Shown here: positions 51,700 through 61,059 of the stretch, piece by piece | How the letters are laid out: the number at the start of each line of letters is the position of its first letter | Numbering within the stretch: the first letter of the stretch is position 1 | NCBI RefSeq assembly: GCF_011059105.1 | Contig: NZ_JAALLS010000020.1 | Span: 24,815 to 88,814 of the forward strand | DNA from: Fodinibius halophilus | GTDB taxonomy: Bacteria; Bacteroidota; Rhodothermia; Balneolales; Balneolaceae | Reading direction: 5' to 3' | DNA: 64,000 bases | Notes under the pieces: model-generated | Told to the model about the DNA's origin: nothing | The model's database searches: none | Seen by the model: the letters and a program-made list of their open reading frames with translations, nothing else | Position numbers and translations under genes: made by a program

Positions 51700-53909
51700 G
51701 ATACCTATATATAGCACTTATTTTATTAGTAAGCAGCAATGCTGTTGCCCAGAATATTTATCATGATACTCAGCGTTTAAGCGAATATGCTAAACAAGGT
51801 AAATTTACTGGTACAGATACTACTGGGATATATGTCTATACACAAATTCTAAGATCATATTTGCCGGAATCTATAGCAGCAGATACCAGTCTTGGTCCGA
51901 AGGAGATTATAGACGAATTTATGAACTCTCAAAGTGAGAACCATAATCCCATTTTAAGTAAACGTCTTCGTGATTTAGATGTGCAAAACAATGTATTCAG
52001 TGATCTGTTGGATCCAGAAAAGTTACCGCAAGTAAGAAAAGGTGCAATGGAAGCGCTAGGAGGATTCAATGTAACCACCATTGCCGATGGAGTTGCTAAG
52101 TTTTTGGTTGAGCGGGCAAATAAAGAGTTAAGTATTGCCTTTTTCAGGCGGTTTAAAAAAGAGATCAATAAGAATGTTGAGTTGAAAAAACTATTTCCGG
52201 CAACAGTAGATCTTTTAAACCAGATAGACCCGATGCAATATCCGAATATGCTCAGCGCCTTAAAGAAGACAATCCAAAAAGATATTGCCAATTTTGTCAC
52301 AAATATTGGGCATTTGGTTGAGGCTGATAAATACCAAAAATGGATTTCAAAACACGAGGATCTGGGATTTATATTAATCGGATTGGAAGTTGCCCAAATA
52401 GTATCAGAATTAACGAACGGTACACATCCCGCTGATGTGATTGATGGTTTGGGGCAGTACGAGAGCGCTAAAAAGGTTTCGGGGAATTTGGCGAATGCAT
52501 TGCAAGTGGTTTCCTTGCTTTCAGCTAGCATCAGAGATTCTTCAGATGGAAGAGCCTATGCTACTATCCAAGAACTGGAAAATAATATTTTTAATGATGC
52601 AGTTGCTCGTGACATATTTTTGGGATTGCTTTACCAACGATCATTGCATATTACATTTGAAACTGAAAAAGGAAAAAAGGTCAACTTTGCAACAATTATT
52701 AAAAAGATTAGTGAGCTAGAAAAAGGTGGTGAAGAAATTAAAGCAATCTATCAAAACCTTCTAACCCATTTTTCAGAGGTTAAAAATAGTTTTAAAAATC
52801 TGAAAGATACTCCTAAGAGTGAACGGAATTATCATGATTATTATAGCTTTTTTGAGACGATCCCTAACTTTATTGAAGCAAGTTTACAAGAGGTCAAAAA
52901 AATATATTTGAAGTATGGTGAGGAGAAAAATCTCAAAAACTTTAGCAAAGAGATAGAAAAATATGTCCGTATAGCACGTAAAGGAGGGCAGGTTTATAAA
53001 GATATTAATGAAAAAGACTATGCTTTAGCTATAGTCAACTTTGTGGAAATATATGATTACGCAATCGGATCAAAAATAGAGACCGTTAATGGGGTACACG
53101 AAGAGTTGTTACAGGATTACGAACATTGTATTAATAATATTGCAGAGTGTACTGGACCTGCGCACAATGATATCACTGAATTGTTGAAGGAGGAACATGC
53201 CTATTTCGGAGACATCAGATTCAGCGATCTCGAGGATGATAAATGTAAGAGAAAAGCCTTGACCAAAAAACTCGAGACCTACTTTGAAGACCATATTTAT
53301 CTTGATAAGAGAATGGGTGCAAAGATACTGAAGTATGGACTGTTTATTGCCAATGTAGCCCAAGCTGAAAACTCCGACCAGGTACAAGCGGCAATCAAAG
53401 CGGTAGTCTTACCGGCAGGAAGTTCAGTCATTAAAAGACGGTCACAATTTAATGTCTCTATTAATGCCTATTTGGGGGGCTTTTTAGGGCGTGAAATGTT
53501 AACGTCAAAAGAGAAATTTAAGCTCCATCCTAATTCTTTTGGGATGTTTGCACCAATAGGAATTAGTGGGAGTTTTAGTTTTAGTGAAAAAAACAAGAGT
53601 TCATTTTCACTTTTCCTTAGTATTATTGACTTAGGGGCTGTAGCAAGTATACGAACTCAGGACGATGTAGAGGAATTGCCGGAATTTACGCTTGAAAACA
53701 TTATTGCTCCGGGAGCGTATGCTGCCTATAATATTAGGAATGTGCCTCTCACTGTGATGGCTGGAGCTCAGCTGGGGCCCCAGCTTCGAAAATTTGAAAC
53801 GGATGAAACGGAAACTACGACCTTAACGGAGAGCAGTGTCTGGCGATGGCAAATAGCAATAACGGTAGATATCCCGTTATTTAACCTATACACAAAGCCA
53901 TGGAATTAA
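51696..53909 (+). CDS. Exported large protein of the protease locus, helical with beta-rich C-terminus
   Basis: 737 residues. A signal peptide (1-19, MRYLYIALILLVSSNAVAQ) contrasts with its cytosolic-looking protease partner. Residues 30-560 are almost all helical and charged, including LFPATVDLLNQIDP and HEELLQDYEHCINNIAECTGPAH with paired Cys. The last 150 residues turn beta-rich (NVSINAYLGGFLGREML, GMFAPIGISGSFSFSEKNKSSFSLFLSIIDLGAVASIR, WRWQIAITVDIPLFNLYTKPW), like an outer-membrane or surface-associated beta domain with an aromatic end. No family recognised. Coupled to the protease by a 4-base overlap. Confidence 0.75.
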   Translation: MRYLYIALILLVSSNAVAQNIYHDTQRLSEYAKQGKFTGTDTTGIYVYTQILRSYLPESIAADTSLGPKEIIDEFMNSQSENHNPILSKRLRDLDVQNNVFSDLLDPEKLPQVRKGAMEALGGFNVTTIADGVAKFLVERANKELSIAFFRRFKKEINKNVELKKLFPATVDLLNQIDPMQYPNMLSALKKTIQKDIANFVTNIGHLVEADKYQKWISKHEDLGFILIGLEVAQIVSELTNGTHPADVIDGLGQYESAKKVSGNLANALQVVSLLSASIRDSSDGRAYATIQELENNIFNDAVARDIFLGLLYQRSLHITFETEKGKKVNFATIIKKISELEKGGEEIKAIYQNLLTHFSEVKNSFKNLKDTPKSERNYHDYYSFFETIPNFIEASLQEVKKIYLKYGEEKNLKNFSKEIEKYVRIARKGGQVYKDINEKDYALAIVNFVEIYDYAIGSKIETVNGVHEELLQDYEHCINNIAECTGPAHNDITELLKEEHAYFGDIRFSDLEDDKCKRKALTKKLETYFEDHIYLDKRMGAKILKYGLFIANVAQAENSDQVQAAIKAVVLPAGSSVIKRRSQFNVSINAYLGGFLGREMLTSKEKFKLHPNSFGMFAPIGISGSFSFSEKNKSSFSLFLSIIDLGAVASIRTQDDVEELPEFTLENIIAPGAYAAYNIRNVPLTVMAGAQLGPQLRKFETDETETTTLTESSVWRWQIAITVDIPLFNLYTKPWN

Positions 53910-53924
53910 ATATGCCACAATGAG

Positions 53925-55205
53925 ATGGGGAATCAATCAGAAAAAAAGCGCGATGCCATCATTTACGTGCCGGCACTGAGCAGGGAACATGGTAATGATT
54001 CCATAGGCGCAATGGCCAACAGGTTAGCGGGAGCGTTTGATCGTAATGCCGAGTCGGGACATACCAAGTTTTATGTAAAAAAAGAGGCAAGAGAAGAGTT
54101 CCGGGAATTTAATACCCGTCGCCTTACTATTGCACGTAAGGGCGACGATGATACTCCCGTTGCTGATCTTTATGAGCTGGATTATCGGGATTTACTGTTT
54201 TCCCCCTTAGAAAATCGAAAGCCCGTTGTTCATTTGCTTTCAATATTATGGAGCTGTCTGGGAATGTTTCCCCGACTTTTTAAAGGGATCGGGAGTACCA
54301 GGAAGACCAGCCTAGAGAAAGGGCAAGTATTCTATGGCTGGTTGATGGCTTTTATAGTATCATTTTACTTTGTCATACTTACCGGTGCCTTTTATTCAGT
54401 AGTCAGTGAAGGGCGTATCATATTTGAGAATCCCCAGCAGGTTGAAATAAGCCAAAATATAAAGAGTAACAATGGTGGTAATATAGTTGGGGCTGATTCT
54501 GTAAATGAGGTAAAGGCTGTTGCAGAAGATACCACAACCTCATCAGGAGAGCCCTCTTCCGGATTTTTCCATGTAGTTTGGCGCTTTTTGACTCTGCTTC
54601 CCTCTTTATTTGTATCGCTGGTTGTAGTATTGGCAGGGGTTGGGATGTTCTCAAAAAATGATTTTAAGAAGATGATCTCCGAACTGGGAAAGGAGCTGGC
54701 AGCTGCAGAAAATTACTTGTCAGTAGATGAAAAAAGGGGTAAAATACGCGGACAGTTTGCCACCCTGCTTGAACATATTTCAGAGAAAGAAGGGGAATCA
54801 TTTACAGATTACGAGAATATCCATCTGGTCTCCTACAGTTTTGGATCTATTATCGCCCTTGATTCTCTTTTTCCCAATGATAGTCCTCTGGTACCCCGCT
54901 TTAAAATGATAGATACTTTGACCACAATTGGCACTCCTTACGATTTTATCAGTACCTACTGGCCCGAGTATTTCAAGAATCGGATGCAGTACGAGGGTAC
55001 GCCCGGGGCATGGATCAATATTTATATGAAATCAGATGTCTTTGGCTCCAATTTTATCGATTCAAAAACGGGAGAAACCTCCGGTATTGAATTTCATCCC
55101 GAATATAGATTCGGGATGAAATTTCCAAAGCACCGGATACAAATCGTTTGTCGGGGCCGAACAGATCACTCAGAGACTACGGTTGGTTTAACCGGGTTAA
55201 GCTGA
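53925..55205 (+). CDS. Membrane-bound alpha/beta-hydrolase-like protein (3' end frameshifted)
   Basis: 426 residues as read. The first segment, IIYVPALSREHGNDSIGAMANRLAGAFD, has the layout of a hydrolase N-terminal strand. Two TM helices lie at about 136-160 and 217-242. Then HLVSYSFGSIIALDSLFP carries a nucleophile elbow with Ser305 (SYSFG in place of GxSxG), and IDTLTTIGTPYDFISTYWPEYF a later strand. The reading frame ends at 55205 in unlikely residues (IVCRGRTDHSETTV). In the -1 frame the DNA goes on with RSLRDYGWFNRVKLIGFQTH and SRYWEGEAGHDVN to a stop at 55309, which looks like the real C-terminus with the catalytic His. A one-base deletion near 55110-55150 is likely. Confidence 0.65.
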   Translation: MGNQSEKKRDAIIYVPALSREHGNDSIGAMANRLAGAFDRNAESGHTKFYVKKEAREEFREFNTRRLTIARKGDDDTPVADLYELDYRDLLFSPLENRKPVVHLLSILWSCLGMFPRLFKGIGSTRKTSLEKGQVFYGWLMAFIVSFYFVILTGAFYSVVSEGRIIFENPQQVEISQNIKSNNGGNIVGADSVNEVKAVAEDTTTSSGEPSSGFFHVVWRFLTLLPSLFVSLVVVLAGVGMFSKNDFKKMISELGKELAAAENYLSVDEKRGKIRGQFATLLEHISEKEGESFTDYENIHLVSYSFGSIIALDSLFPNDSPLVPRFKMIDTLTTIGTPYDFISTYWPEYFKNRMQYEGTPGAWINIYMKSDVFGSNFIDSKTGETSGIEFHPEYRFGMKFPKHRIQIVCRGRTDHSETTVGLTGLS

Positions 55206-55309
55206 TCGGCTTTCAGACACATTCTCGTTATTGGGAAGGGGAAGCCGGACACGACGTGAATAGTGTAGATATTCTGGTGCAAGAGCTTTATAAAAATGAT
55301 TCAACGTAA
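55107..55309 (+). pseudogene. Out-of-frame C-terminal part of the hydrolase gene
   Basis: The continuation of 53925-55205 in the other frame, open from after a TAG at about 55104-55106 to TAA at 55307-55309. It encodes about 65 residues with GFQTHSRYW near the expected catalytic-His position. A single inserted base between 55107 and about 55150 would rejoin it to the main frame. Confidence 0.55.
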
Positions 55310-55382
55310 GGTATCTGCCTATTGGAAAGTTGCATTTCGATATTTTCAGATCTTAATACCTGATATCTTTAGCTCGATAGAG

Positions 55383-55964
55383 TCACATCGCTCCCAGGTT
55401 CATACCTGCCCATTTGGTAATGAATAGTAAAAACAGAGCAATGACAACCACAGCGTGAAACAGTCTGCTTCGAATAAAGACAAGGCAAATAAATACCGAA
55501 AAAATAAGAATATTTGGTATCTGGTCTATAATACTGGTTAATGGATCTATTCCGGCGATTATTAGATATATTGATTGCTGTGTAATGATAACAAATATGA
55601 AGGCAGCATAGAGCGACCAAAAGTAGGGACTATTCTTTTTGTAAAAACGTTGCAGGTTAAGTCCCTCCTTCTGGATCTTATCAGGTAATACGGCGGCACT
55701 CACAAAAAATAGTAGAATCAATTGTGTAACCAGTGGAATGAAACCGATTAAATTTTGATAGTAGGTTTCATCGCGTAGGCTGTAAAATCCCCACCATACA
55801 TTAAGTACGGTCAAAAGGACAAGCAGGGCAGTAGTAAGGGGCAACCAATCCCAGTATACTTTCTTTCGGTTACGCAACAGGCGGTGTACACTTTTGGCAA
55901 GATCAGCTACGGCCAAGCCGATTATTACTGACACCAGCGGAAATATATATTCGAAAGGAGTCAT
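55383..55964 (-). CDS. Six-TM membrane protein, unknown
   Basis: 193 residues with six hydrophobic helices (about 5-25, 40-62, 72-95, 112-132, 142-160, 166-186). The start MTPFEYIFPLVSVIIGLAVADLAKSVHRLLRNRKKVYWDWLPL is an arrangement I have seen in short uncharacterised inner-membrane proteins. No catalytic residues stand out. It is convergent with the hydrolase gene and divergent from the VWA gene, which separates it from the upstream transcription unit; it may still belong to the same system by position. Confidence 0.7.
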   Translation of the reverse strand: MTPFEYIFPLVSVIIGLAVADLAKSVHRLLRNRKKVYWDWLPLTTALLVLLTVLNVWWGFYSLRDETYYQNLIGFIPLVTQLILLFFVSAAVLPDKIQKEGLNLQRFYKKNSPYFWSLYAAFIFVIITQQSIYLIIAGIDPLTSIIDQIPNILIFSVFICLVFIRSRLFHAVVVIALFLLFITKWAGMNLGAM

Positions 55965-56161
55965 GCCGGGGAGTATTTACTAACAGCTGCTTTCGACTGT
56001 ATACTTTACTGCTTTTCAAGGGCAGTAGCAAGTGGGTTTCATCCACGGTAAAAATGTTAAAATACAGGAAGGAAAATACCGATAAGATTATTTGTAAGGA
56101 TTACCATTGGAAAGGGTCATACCTATAGTATTAATTAACACTACCAAAAGAGAGTATAATT

Positions 56162-59100
56162 ATGCCCTGTTTAAATATTTCTACCGGTCTTTTTATTAAT
56201 AGTGATCCCTCATTGCTATGGAAAAGTGCAAATACCACAGAGTCATCTCCCAATGGTACCACAATAGAATTAGAAAATGGCGGGCCCAATCCTGGACTTA
56301 CAATTTCTCATGGGGGAGATAATCATTTTTTTCAATTATTTCCTTCTGCTCAGCTACATTTTATACGCTTTGGTACTCCGGCTAATTATATCTTGGTGCT
56401 TGATGTACGAAATAATGGTGATCGTTTTGTTACTCTGGTAGATACGACAACAGTTTCAGGAGTAGATACTGAGCAAGTAATGTTTGTAAACGAACCTTCA
56501 ACAGTGGGATTGCCAGTGGTGCACAAGAGTCCCGGTAGTGGGAGCGTTTTTTTCTCATATTCGCCCTCCAATTCTGGTACAATTAATAACATTTCGATCA
56601 GGCGTAGCGATAATGGGGAGGTATTGTGTGGCGCTGTACCATTTTCGTCATCGATGCAAGTTACCGCCGAAGCAACAGATACTCAACTGTTAATTAAAGA
56701 GGGGGGGAGCACAGTAAGCGCCTGTGATCGACCTGCCCCGGAATGTGATGTGATCCCTGATACTCAGACGTTTGATGATGCGGTATTGGGATCGGGAGTT
56801 GATCCCGCATTAATTACTACTACAAAAACTTTTAAGATAAAGAATGTAGGTTCTGATTGTATGGAGCTAAACAGTATTACTGACTCAGATCCATTTTCCG
56901 TGGCTTCTACGTCTCCCTCTCTGCCTGTTACCTTGGATCCTGAAGAAGAAGTTGACGTAGAGGTCCAGTTTGCTCCGTCATCATTAGGGAATTATGACGA
57001 AACTCTAGCAATTAATCCTGTTCCTGATAACGGAGATACAGAGTTGCATTGTGAGGCAGAAGCTCGAGAAGCTACAGTATCAGTTTCACATGCTGGCACC
57101 ATTTCGTTTGGTCGTGTGCTAGCCGGCACATCGGATTCCAAAGAACTGTCAATTACAAATAACGGAGAAGCAGATATCGATTTGGAACTCCCGGGCTCTT
57201 CTAGTGGTCTTTTTCAATGGTCAGCGCACAGTGCTACAATAAGTCCGGGAGATTCAAAGGAGGTTCCGATTACATTTTCACCTGCCACGGAAGGAGATTT
57301 TAGTGAAACGTTGAATTTTACCACCAATGCTGATGACAGCCCACATTCGGTAAATCTTGAAGGAGCGGGCTGTGTACCCAACGCCGAGATAGATGTACAG
57401 GTCCCCACAGGGCCGTCGATATCATTTGGTGAGGTCCAACAGGGTTTTCGAACAGTTCGGATTATTACTGTCAGAAACAATGGAGATGGACCTCTGAATT
57501 TCGATGTACGCATTCAGGGTACGGATGCGAATTTGTTTGGCCTCCAAACAGAAGGGGACTCTGTAACCAGTCCTTCTGATAATTTATCTTTAACAGTGGC
57601 ACCTACGGACCCTTGTGGTGGGGGTACTGCAGGATCGGGAGAAATAGTGTTTGGTGTAACCTTTTTTGCAGATAGTTCACCGGGTGGCTTTAACGCTGAG
57701 TTGGTGATAGAAAATCATAACGCTACAAATATTGCAACAGATCCAATAACCCACAACTTAGAGGCACAAATTATTGAAGGGGTTAAAACGGATGTTGAGC
57801 TGGTTACCGACCGATCTGGAAGTATGGCAGAAACTTCCGGGGCACGCAACAAAATGCAAACAGCCATGGATGCAGGAGAACTTTTTGTTCAATTGGCCCG
57901 TCCGGATGTGGAAGATCGTATTGGATTAATTCGATTTAATGATACACCCGAAATTGTTCCTGGTTTCGGCATCCAAAATGTAACATCGGCCAATCAAGAT
58001 ACCATTGCCAATGCATTTAACAGTTCTAATTTCAATCCTTCCGGTACAACTTCAATTGCAGGTGGTGTGCTTACCGCTTATAATAATATTGATGATAACC
58101 CTCGTTCTCCTGTGCCAGAAGAGCTCAATACGTCGGTTGTGGTACTTACCGATGGTAAAGATAATACCCCCTATACCAATCCGGCTGATGGGGAGACCTA
58201 TACGCTCATCGGTGAAGATGGTACGGAACCACTGCCAACTACTGCCGATAAGCAAATATATGCCATTGGAATAGGTGATAACATTGACAATGGGAGATTG
58301 GGAGAACTTGCTCAGGGTAGTGGTGGGGAGTTCTTACATGTTAATAGTTTTACAGGGACAGCTTATTTTAAGCTGGAGAAACATTTCACCCAGATCTATA
58401 TGGAAAGTGTAGACCTGGCCATAATTTCTGATCCCGTATTTGAAATTGAACCCCATGAAACTCACTCTATTCCCTTTGATGTCTTGAAAGGAGATGTAAG
58501 TATTATGGTAGTGATCTATGATCGGGATGGAATTCGAATACCATTCTATTTGAAAACTCCTTTAGGAGAAATTGTAGAACTCAATAATATCCCACCACGT
58601 TTTCAGCTGCGTTCTGGAATTACAAAAACTGCCCGGTTTATGGAAGTTAATATGCCGGAGGGAGAGCATCATCGTTATGCGGGAGAGTGGCAAGCAATTA
58701 TTAAACATGACGGGGAGGCTTGTTTCCATCCCGGAAGTAGAAATAGAAGTGTTGATGTCACACATAGGAACGAAACTAATGATGGAAATGAGTTATTTGA
58801 ATTTGGGTTTAAGCCTACCTATAAATGTACTGAAAATGAAAATCCGGTTATGTACGGAATAGCTATTGGCGCTGGATCCAATTTCAGAATGCGTCCCTTT
58901 ATTGAGCCCGGCGTTGTCAAAGTTGGTGAGAGCATCAGACTAAATGCTGTAGTAACAGAATTTGGTTTGCCGGTATTGGATTGTACGGTTACTGTGGAGG
59001 CAATTGCCCCGGATGGAACCACTACACATCATACGTTAAAGGATGACGGGAATCACTTTGATGATGAACGGGACGATGGTAACTATGGCAAAAAGTATAA

Positions 59101-59347
59101 CTCGACGAATCAAGAGGGAACCTATGAATTTATTTTCAGGACGAGAGGATACAGCCGGGATGGAGAACCTGTTAAACGAGAAGCCGTACGTTCTAAATAT
59201 GTAGAGGGGCGTATACCATTGATTCCAGAAGGGGATAGTCAGGGTTCGTTAGAAAAGTGTTGTAGCAAGATGGGACGTTATCTTCGCATTATGGCAATAC
59301 TTCTTGTTATCCTGATAGCATTATTAGTCTATAATATTTTGGGATGA
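56162..59347 (+). CDS. ASH-repeat and von Willebrand A protein with C-terminal TM anchor
   Basis: 1061 residues and no signal peptide. Residues 1-180 form an unclassified beta domain. From about 195 to 520 lie three ASH/choice-of-anchor-D type repeats (ISFGRVLAGTSDSKELSITNNGEADIDL, ISFGEVQQGFRTVRIITVRNNGDGPLNF). The VWA domain (about 540-760) has a complete MIDAS: D550-R-S552-G-S554 in TDRSGSMAE, Thr near 629 in SGTTSIAGG and D664 in LTDGKDN. More beta domains follow (760-1030, with LKDDGNHFDDERDDGNYGKKY). One TM at about 1040-1060 (YLRIMAILLVILIALLVYNIL) ends the protein. With this topology the bulk faces the cytosol unless exported unusually. No MoxR ATPase is near. Confidence 0.82.
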   Translation: MPCLNISTGLFINSDPSLLWKSANTTESSPNGTTIELENGGPNPGLTISHGGDNHFFQLFPSAQLHFIRFGTPANYILVLDVRNNGDRFVTLVDTTTVSGVDTEQVMFVNEPSTVGLPVVHKSPGSGSVFFSYSPSNSGTINNISIRRSDNGEVLCGAVPFSSSMQVTAEATDTQLLIKEGGSTVSACDRPAPECDVIPDTQTFDDAVLGSGVDPALITTTKTFKIKNVGSDCMELNSITDSDPFSVASTSPSLPVTLDPEEEVDVEVQFAPSSLGNYDETLAINPVPDNGDTELHCEAEAREATVSVSHAGTISFGRVLAGTSDSKELSITNNGEADIDLELPGSSSGLFQWSAHSATISPGDSKEVPITFSPATEGDFSETLNFTTNADDSPHSVNLEGAGCVPNAEIDVQVPTGPSISFGEVQQGFRTVRIITVRNNGDGPLNFDVRIQGTDANLFGLQTEGDSVTSPSDNLSLTVAPTDPCGGGTAGSGEIVFGVTFFADSSPGGFNAELVIENHNATNIATDPITHNLEAQIIEGVKTDVELVTDRSGSMAETSGARNKMQTAMDAGELFVQLARPDVEDRIGLIRFNDTPEIVPGFGIQNVTSANQDTIANAFNSSNFNPSGTTSIAGGVLTAYNNIDDNPRSPVPEELNTSVVVLTDGKDNTPYTNPADGETYTLIGEDGTEPLPTTADKQIYAIGIGDNIDNGRLGELAQGSGGEFLHVNSFTGTAYFKLEKHFTQIYMESVDLAIISDPVFEIEPHETHSIPFDVLKGDVSIMVVIYDRDGIRIPFYLKTPLGEIVELNNIPPRFQLRSGITKTARFMEVNMPEGEHHRYAGEWQAIIKHDGEACFHPGSRNRSVDVTHRNETNDGNELFEFGFKPTYKCTENENPVMYGIAIGAGSNFRMRPFIEPGVVKVGESIRLNAVVTEFGLPVLDCTVTVEAIAPDGTTTHHTLKDDGNHFDDERDDGNYGKKYNSTNQEGTYEFIFRTRGYSRDGEPVKREAVRSKYVEGRIPLIPEGDSQGSLEKCCSKMGRYLRIMAILLVILIALLVYNILG

Positions 59348-59390
59348 TATTTTAGCACGAAATATTATCAAGAATAATGAGTATCCAAAT

Positions 59391-59429
59391 AAAAAAGCCC
59401 TCGGCACAATATTGAGCCGGGGGCTTTTA
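59391..59429. terminator. Bidirectional terminator after the VWA gene
   Basis: AAAAGCCC-TCGGC / GCCG-GGGGCTTTT: stem GCCCtCGGC with GCCGgGGGC around ACAATATTGA, flanked by A- and T-runs. The VWA gene and the gene at 59458 converge here. Confidence 0.9.
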
Positions 59430-59457
59430 AATATATTCGTTCTTAAAAGGAATCTCG

Positions 59458-60084
59458 TTATTCGTTTTGATTTCGTGAGGTCAAAATATTAAAATCTTGG
59501 TTTGAAAGCTCCATTTCCTGGATAGCAACAGCTTCTGATACCCAAATATAATTGGGAGCTTCAACTTTAAATTTCAGCGGCAGGGCACCATTACTGGCCT
59601 TCATAAAAGTACTCCATCCTCCAAAATTATGATTCTTAAACTTTTTAGGATTTACTGAGATATCAGGATTATACCAGTAGGTGGTTTCATCGTGCTCTGT
59701 TTTAATAACCAGCTTATGGCAGGATCTCCCCATTACCTCTGTTTTCTCGGTACTGTGCTCAACAGAAATAATTTCACTCACCCTTTTTTCTGCTTCAACC
59801 GCAATGAGCTGCTGATTATTTGGGCTGCGAAAGTAATAGGTGTTGGTTTTACTCTGATACAGTTGTCTGAGTGTACCTTCTTCATCATAGGCATGATAAT
59901 TCTCGGAATTGATGAAAAAGTGCTTTTCTGTACCAAAGAACTTTTTCATTTTTTTGGTGATGTCTTCACCGGTTTCCGGGCTCTGGAACTGGTAATCATA
60001 GGTTATTTTCCCGGTAAAATCGTTTGTTTGACCCATTAATGGCAGAGAAATAGCCATTAATATAATAGCTAGCAGATGCTTCAT
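59458..60084 (-). CDS. Exported protein, GLPGLI/DUF4412-like
   Basis: 208 residues with signal peptide 1-18. The beta-rich mature part begins FTGKITYDYQFQSPETGED and continues with YYFRSPNNQQLIAVEAEK, KTEVMGRSCHKLVIKTEHDETTYWYNPDISVNPKKF and ALPLKFKVE. This succession (an initial GKI-Y-Y strand, then ET-V-G--C-K--I and TYWY-P) is like GLPGLI or DUF4412 proteins, which are periplasmic or surface proteins of Bacteroidota with no defined role. Family assignment is tentative. Confidence 0.65.
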   Translation of the reverse strand: MKHLLAIILMAISLPLMGQTNDFTGKITYDYQFQSPETGEDITKKMKKFFGTEKHFFINSENYHAYDEEGTLRQLYQSKTNTYYFRSPNNQQLIAVEAEKRVSEIISVEHSTEKTEVMGRSCHKLVIKTEHDETTYWYNPDISVNPKKFKNHNFGGWSTFMKASNGALPLKFKVEAPNYIWVSEAVAIQEMELSNQDFNILTSRNQNE

Positions 60085-61059
60085 ATATCGATATTTAGTA
60101 GTTACCCCTTATAAATTCTGCAAATCTTCTATTGCAGTAGTATGTCTATCCACCCTCAATACATCAAATTTCGATGATAAAAGCAAATGGTTTTAATTTT
60201 GATTGGCTTTCGTTTCACAGATCAGCACAGGACGGTTTATTTTTTTATAATCATAATAGCCCATTTGAAGGGGATATTTTGTCCTGTACTTATTTCAACA
60301 AGGTATAACCCTAAATAAATTGAGGCTGTAAGTCCAGTAGCGGTAATAATCGACTATCGATCACAGATGTGCCAACAGAAACCGGACCAAAGCTCCCTCA
60401 ATAAATATACCCTGAATCTGTTTGCTTTTAAAAGCATCTCATTTACCGTCTGGTAGATCAAAATCTCCCGGAATAAAATGATCCTGTTCATCCTTCGGCC
60501 TCCGCTCAGAATTTCCTTATGCCAGTTGATTAAGAACTGTGAAACAAGCAAGAAATAGTCCCCTTTTGGTCATTGTCTGGATGACAAGCACTGAGTGTAA
60601 TTCGAAGGGGGCTTGGGGGGATGTTTTAATTCATCTTATGGAAACCCCAGCCCCTCTATTTATTAAAAAACCACAAAAAGAAGTCTTCCTTTCTTTGGTC
60701 GCGTAGTATCTAAGGGATATCCTTTTATGCATCGAGTGGCTATGTCAGGGAGATCGCCGCGTTTCGTTTCACTTCTCTCGAGATGACAGACGTTGATAGA
60801 GCAAGAAAGAGTCCTCCTTTTGGCTTTACTGCTGATGGGGTAATAGATGAGAACCGAAGGAGGTGCAGCTATGGGCCTCGAAGTTTTAGCGTAGTGGCGG
60901 AGGATGATCACTGCCATTTCACTTATAGCGCGAGCGTCCCGCTCGTGCTATACTGTCCCACATTGGCTCTATCAGCCTCATAAATAATAGTTATTGAAGC
61001 CCAAACCGAGAAAGTGTATATTAGTTAAACATTAAATTAATTAATATAAAACAAAAGAT
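60085..61059. repeat. Repeat-rich spacer upstream of the YceI gene
   Basis: No supported gene in 975 bases. TTCGAAGGGGGCTTGGGGGG with ATGTT (60601-60626) is the inverse of a string at 43283-43302. Repeat A is nearly complete at 60700-60951: GCGTAGTATCTAAGG-ATATCC, CAGGGAGATCGCCGCGTTTC, GTTGATAG, AGTCCTCCTTTTGGC, GAAGGAGGTGCAG, GAGGATGATCAC, then the core palindrome. Small ORFs inside are incidental. Confidence 0.65.
60700..60951 (+). repeat. Dispersed repeat A, copy 5 (most complete)
   Basis: About 250 bases that join the blocks seen separately at 553-720 (left half) and 9-134 or 46129-46261 (right half), ending in AGCGCGAGCGTCCCGCTCGT-GCTAT at 60927-60951. It therefore serves as the reference copy within this window. 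Confidence 0.75.

Noticed and set aside
55369..55620. 83-codon minus-strand ORF
   Set aside because: It overlaps the six-TM protein gene in another frame and lacks its clear membrane pattern.
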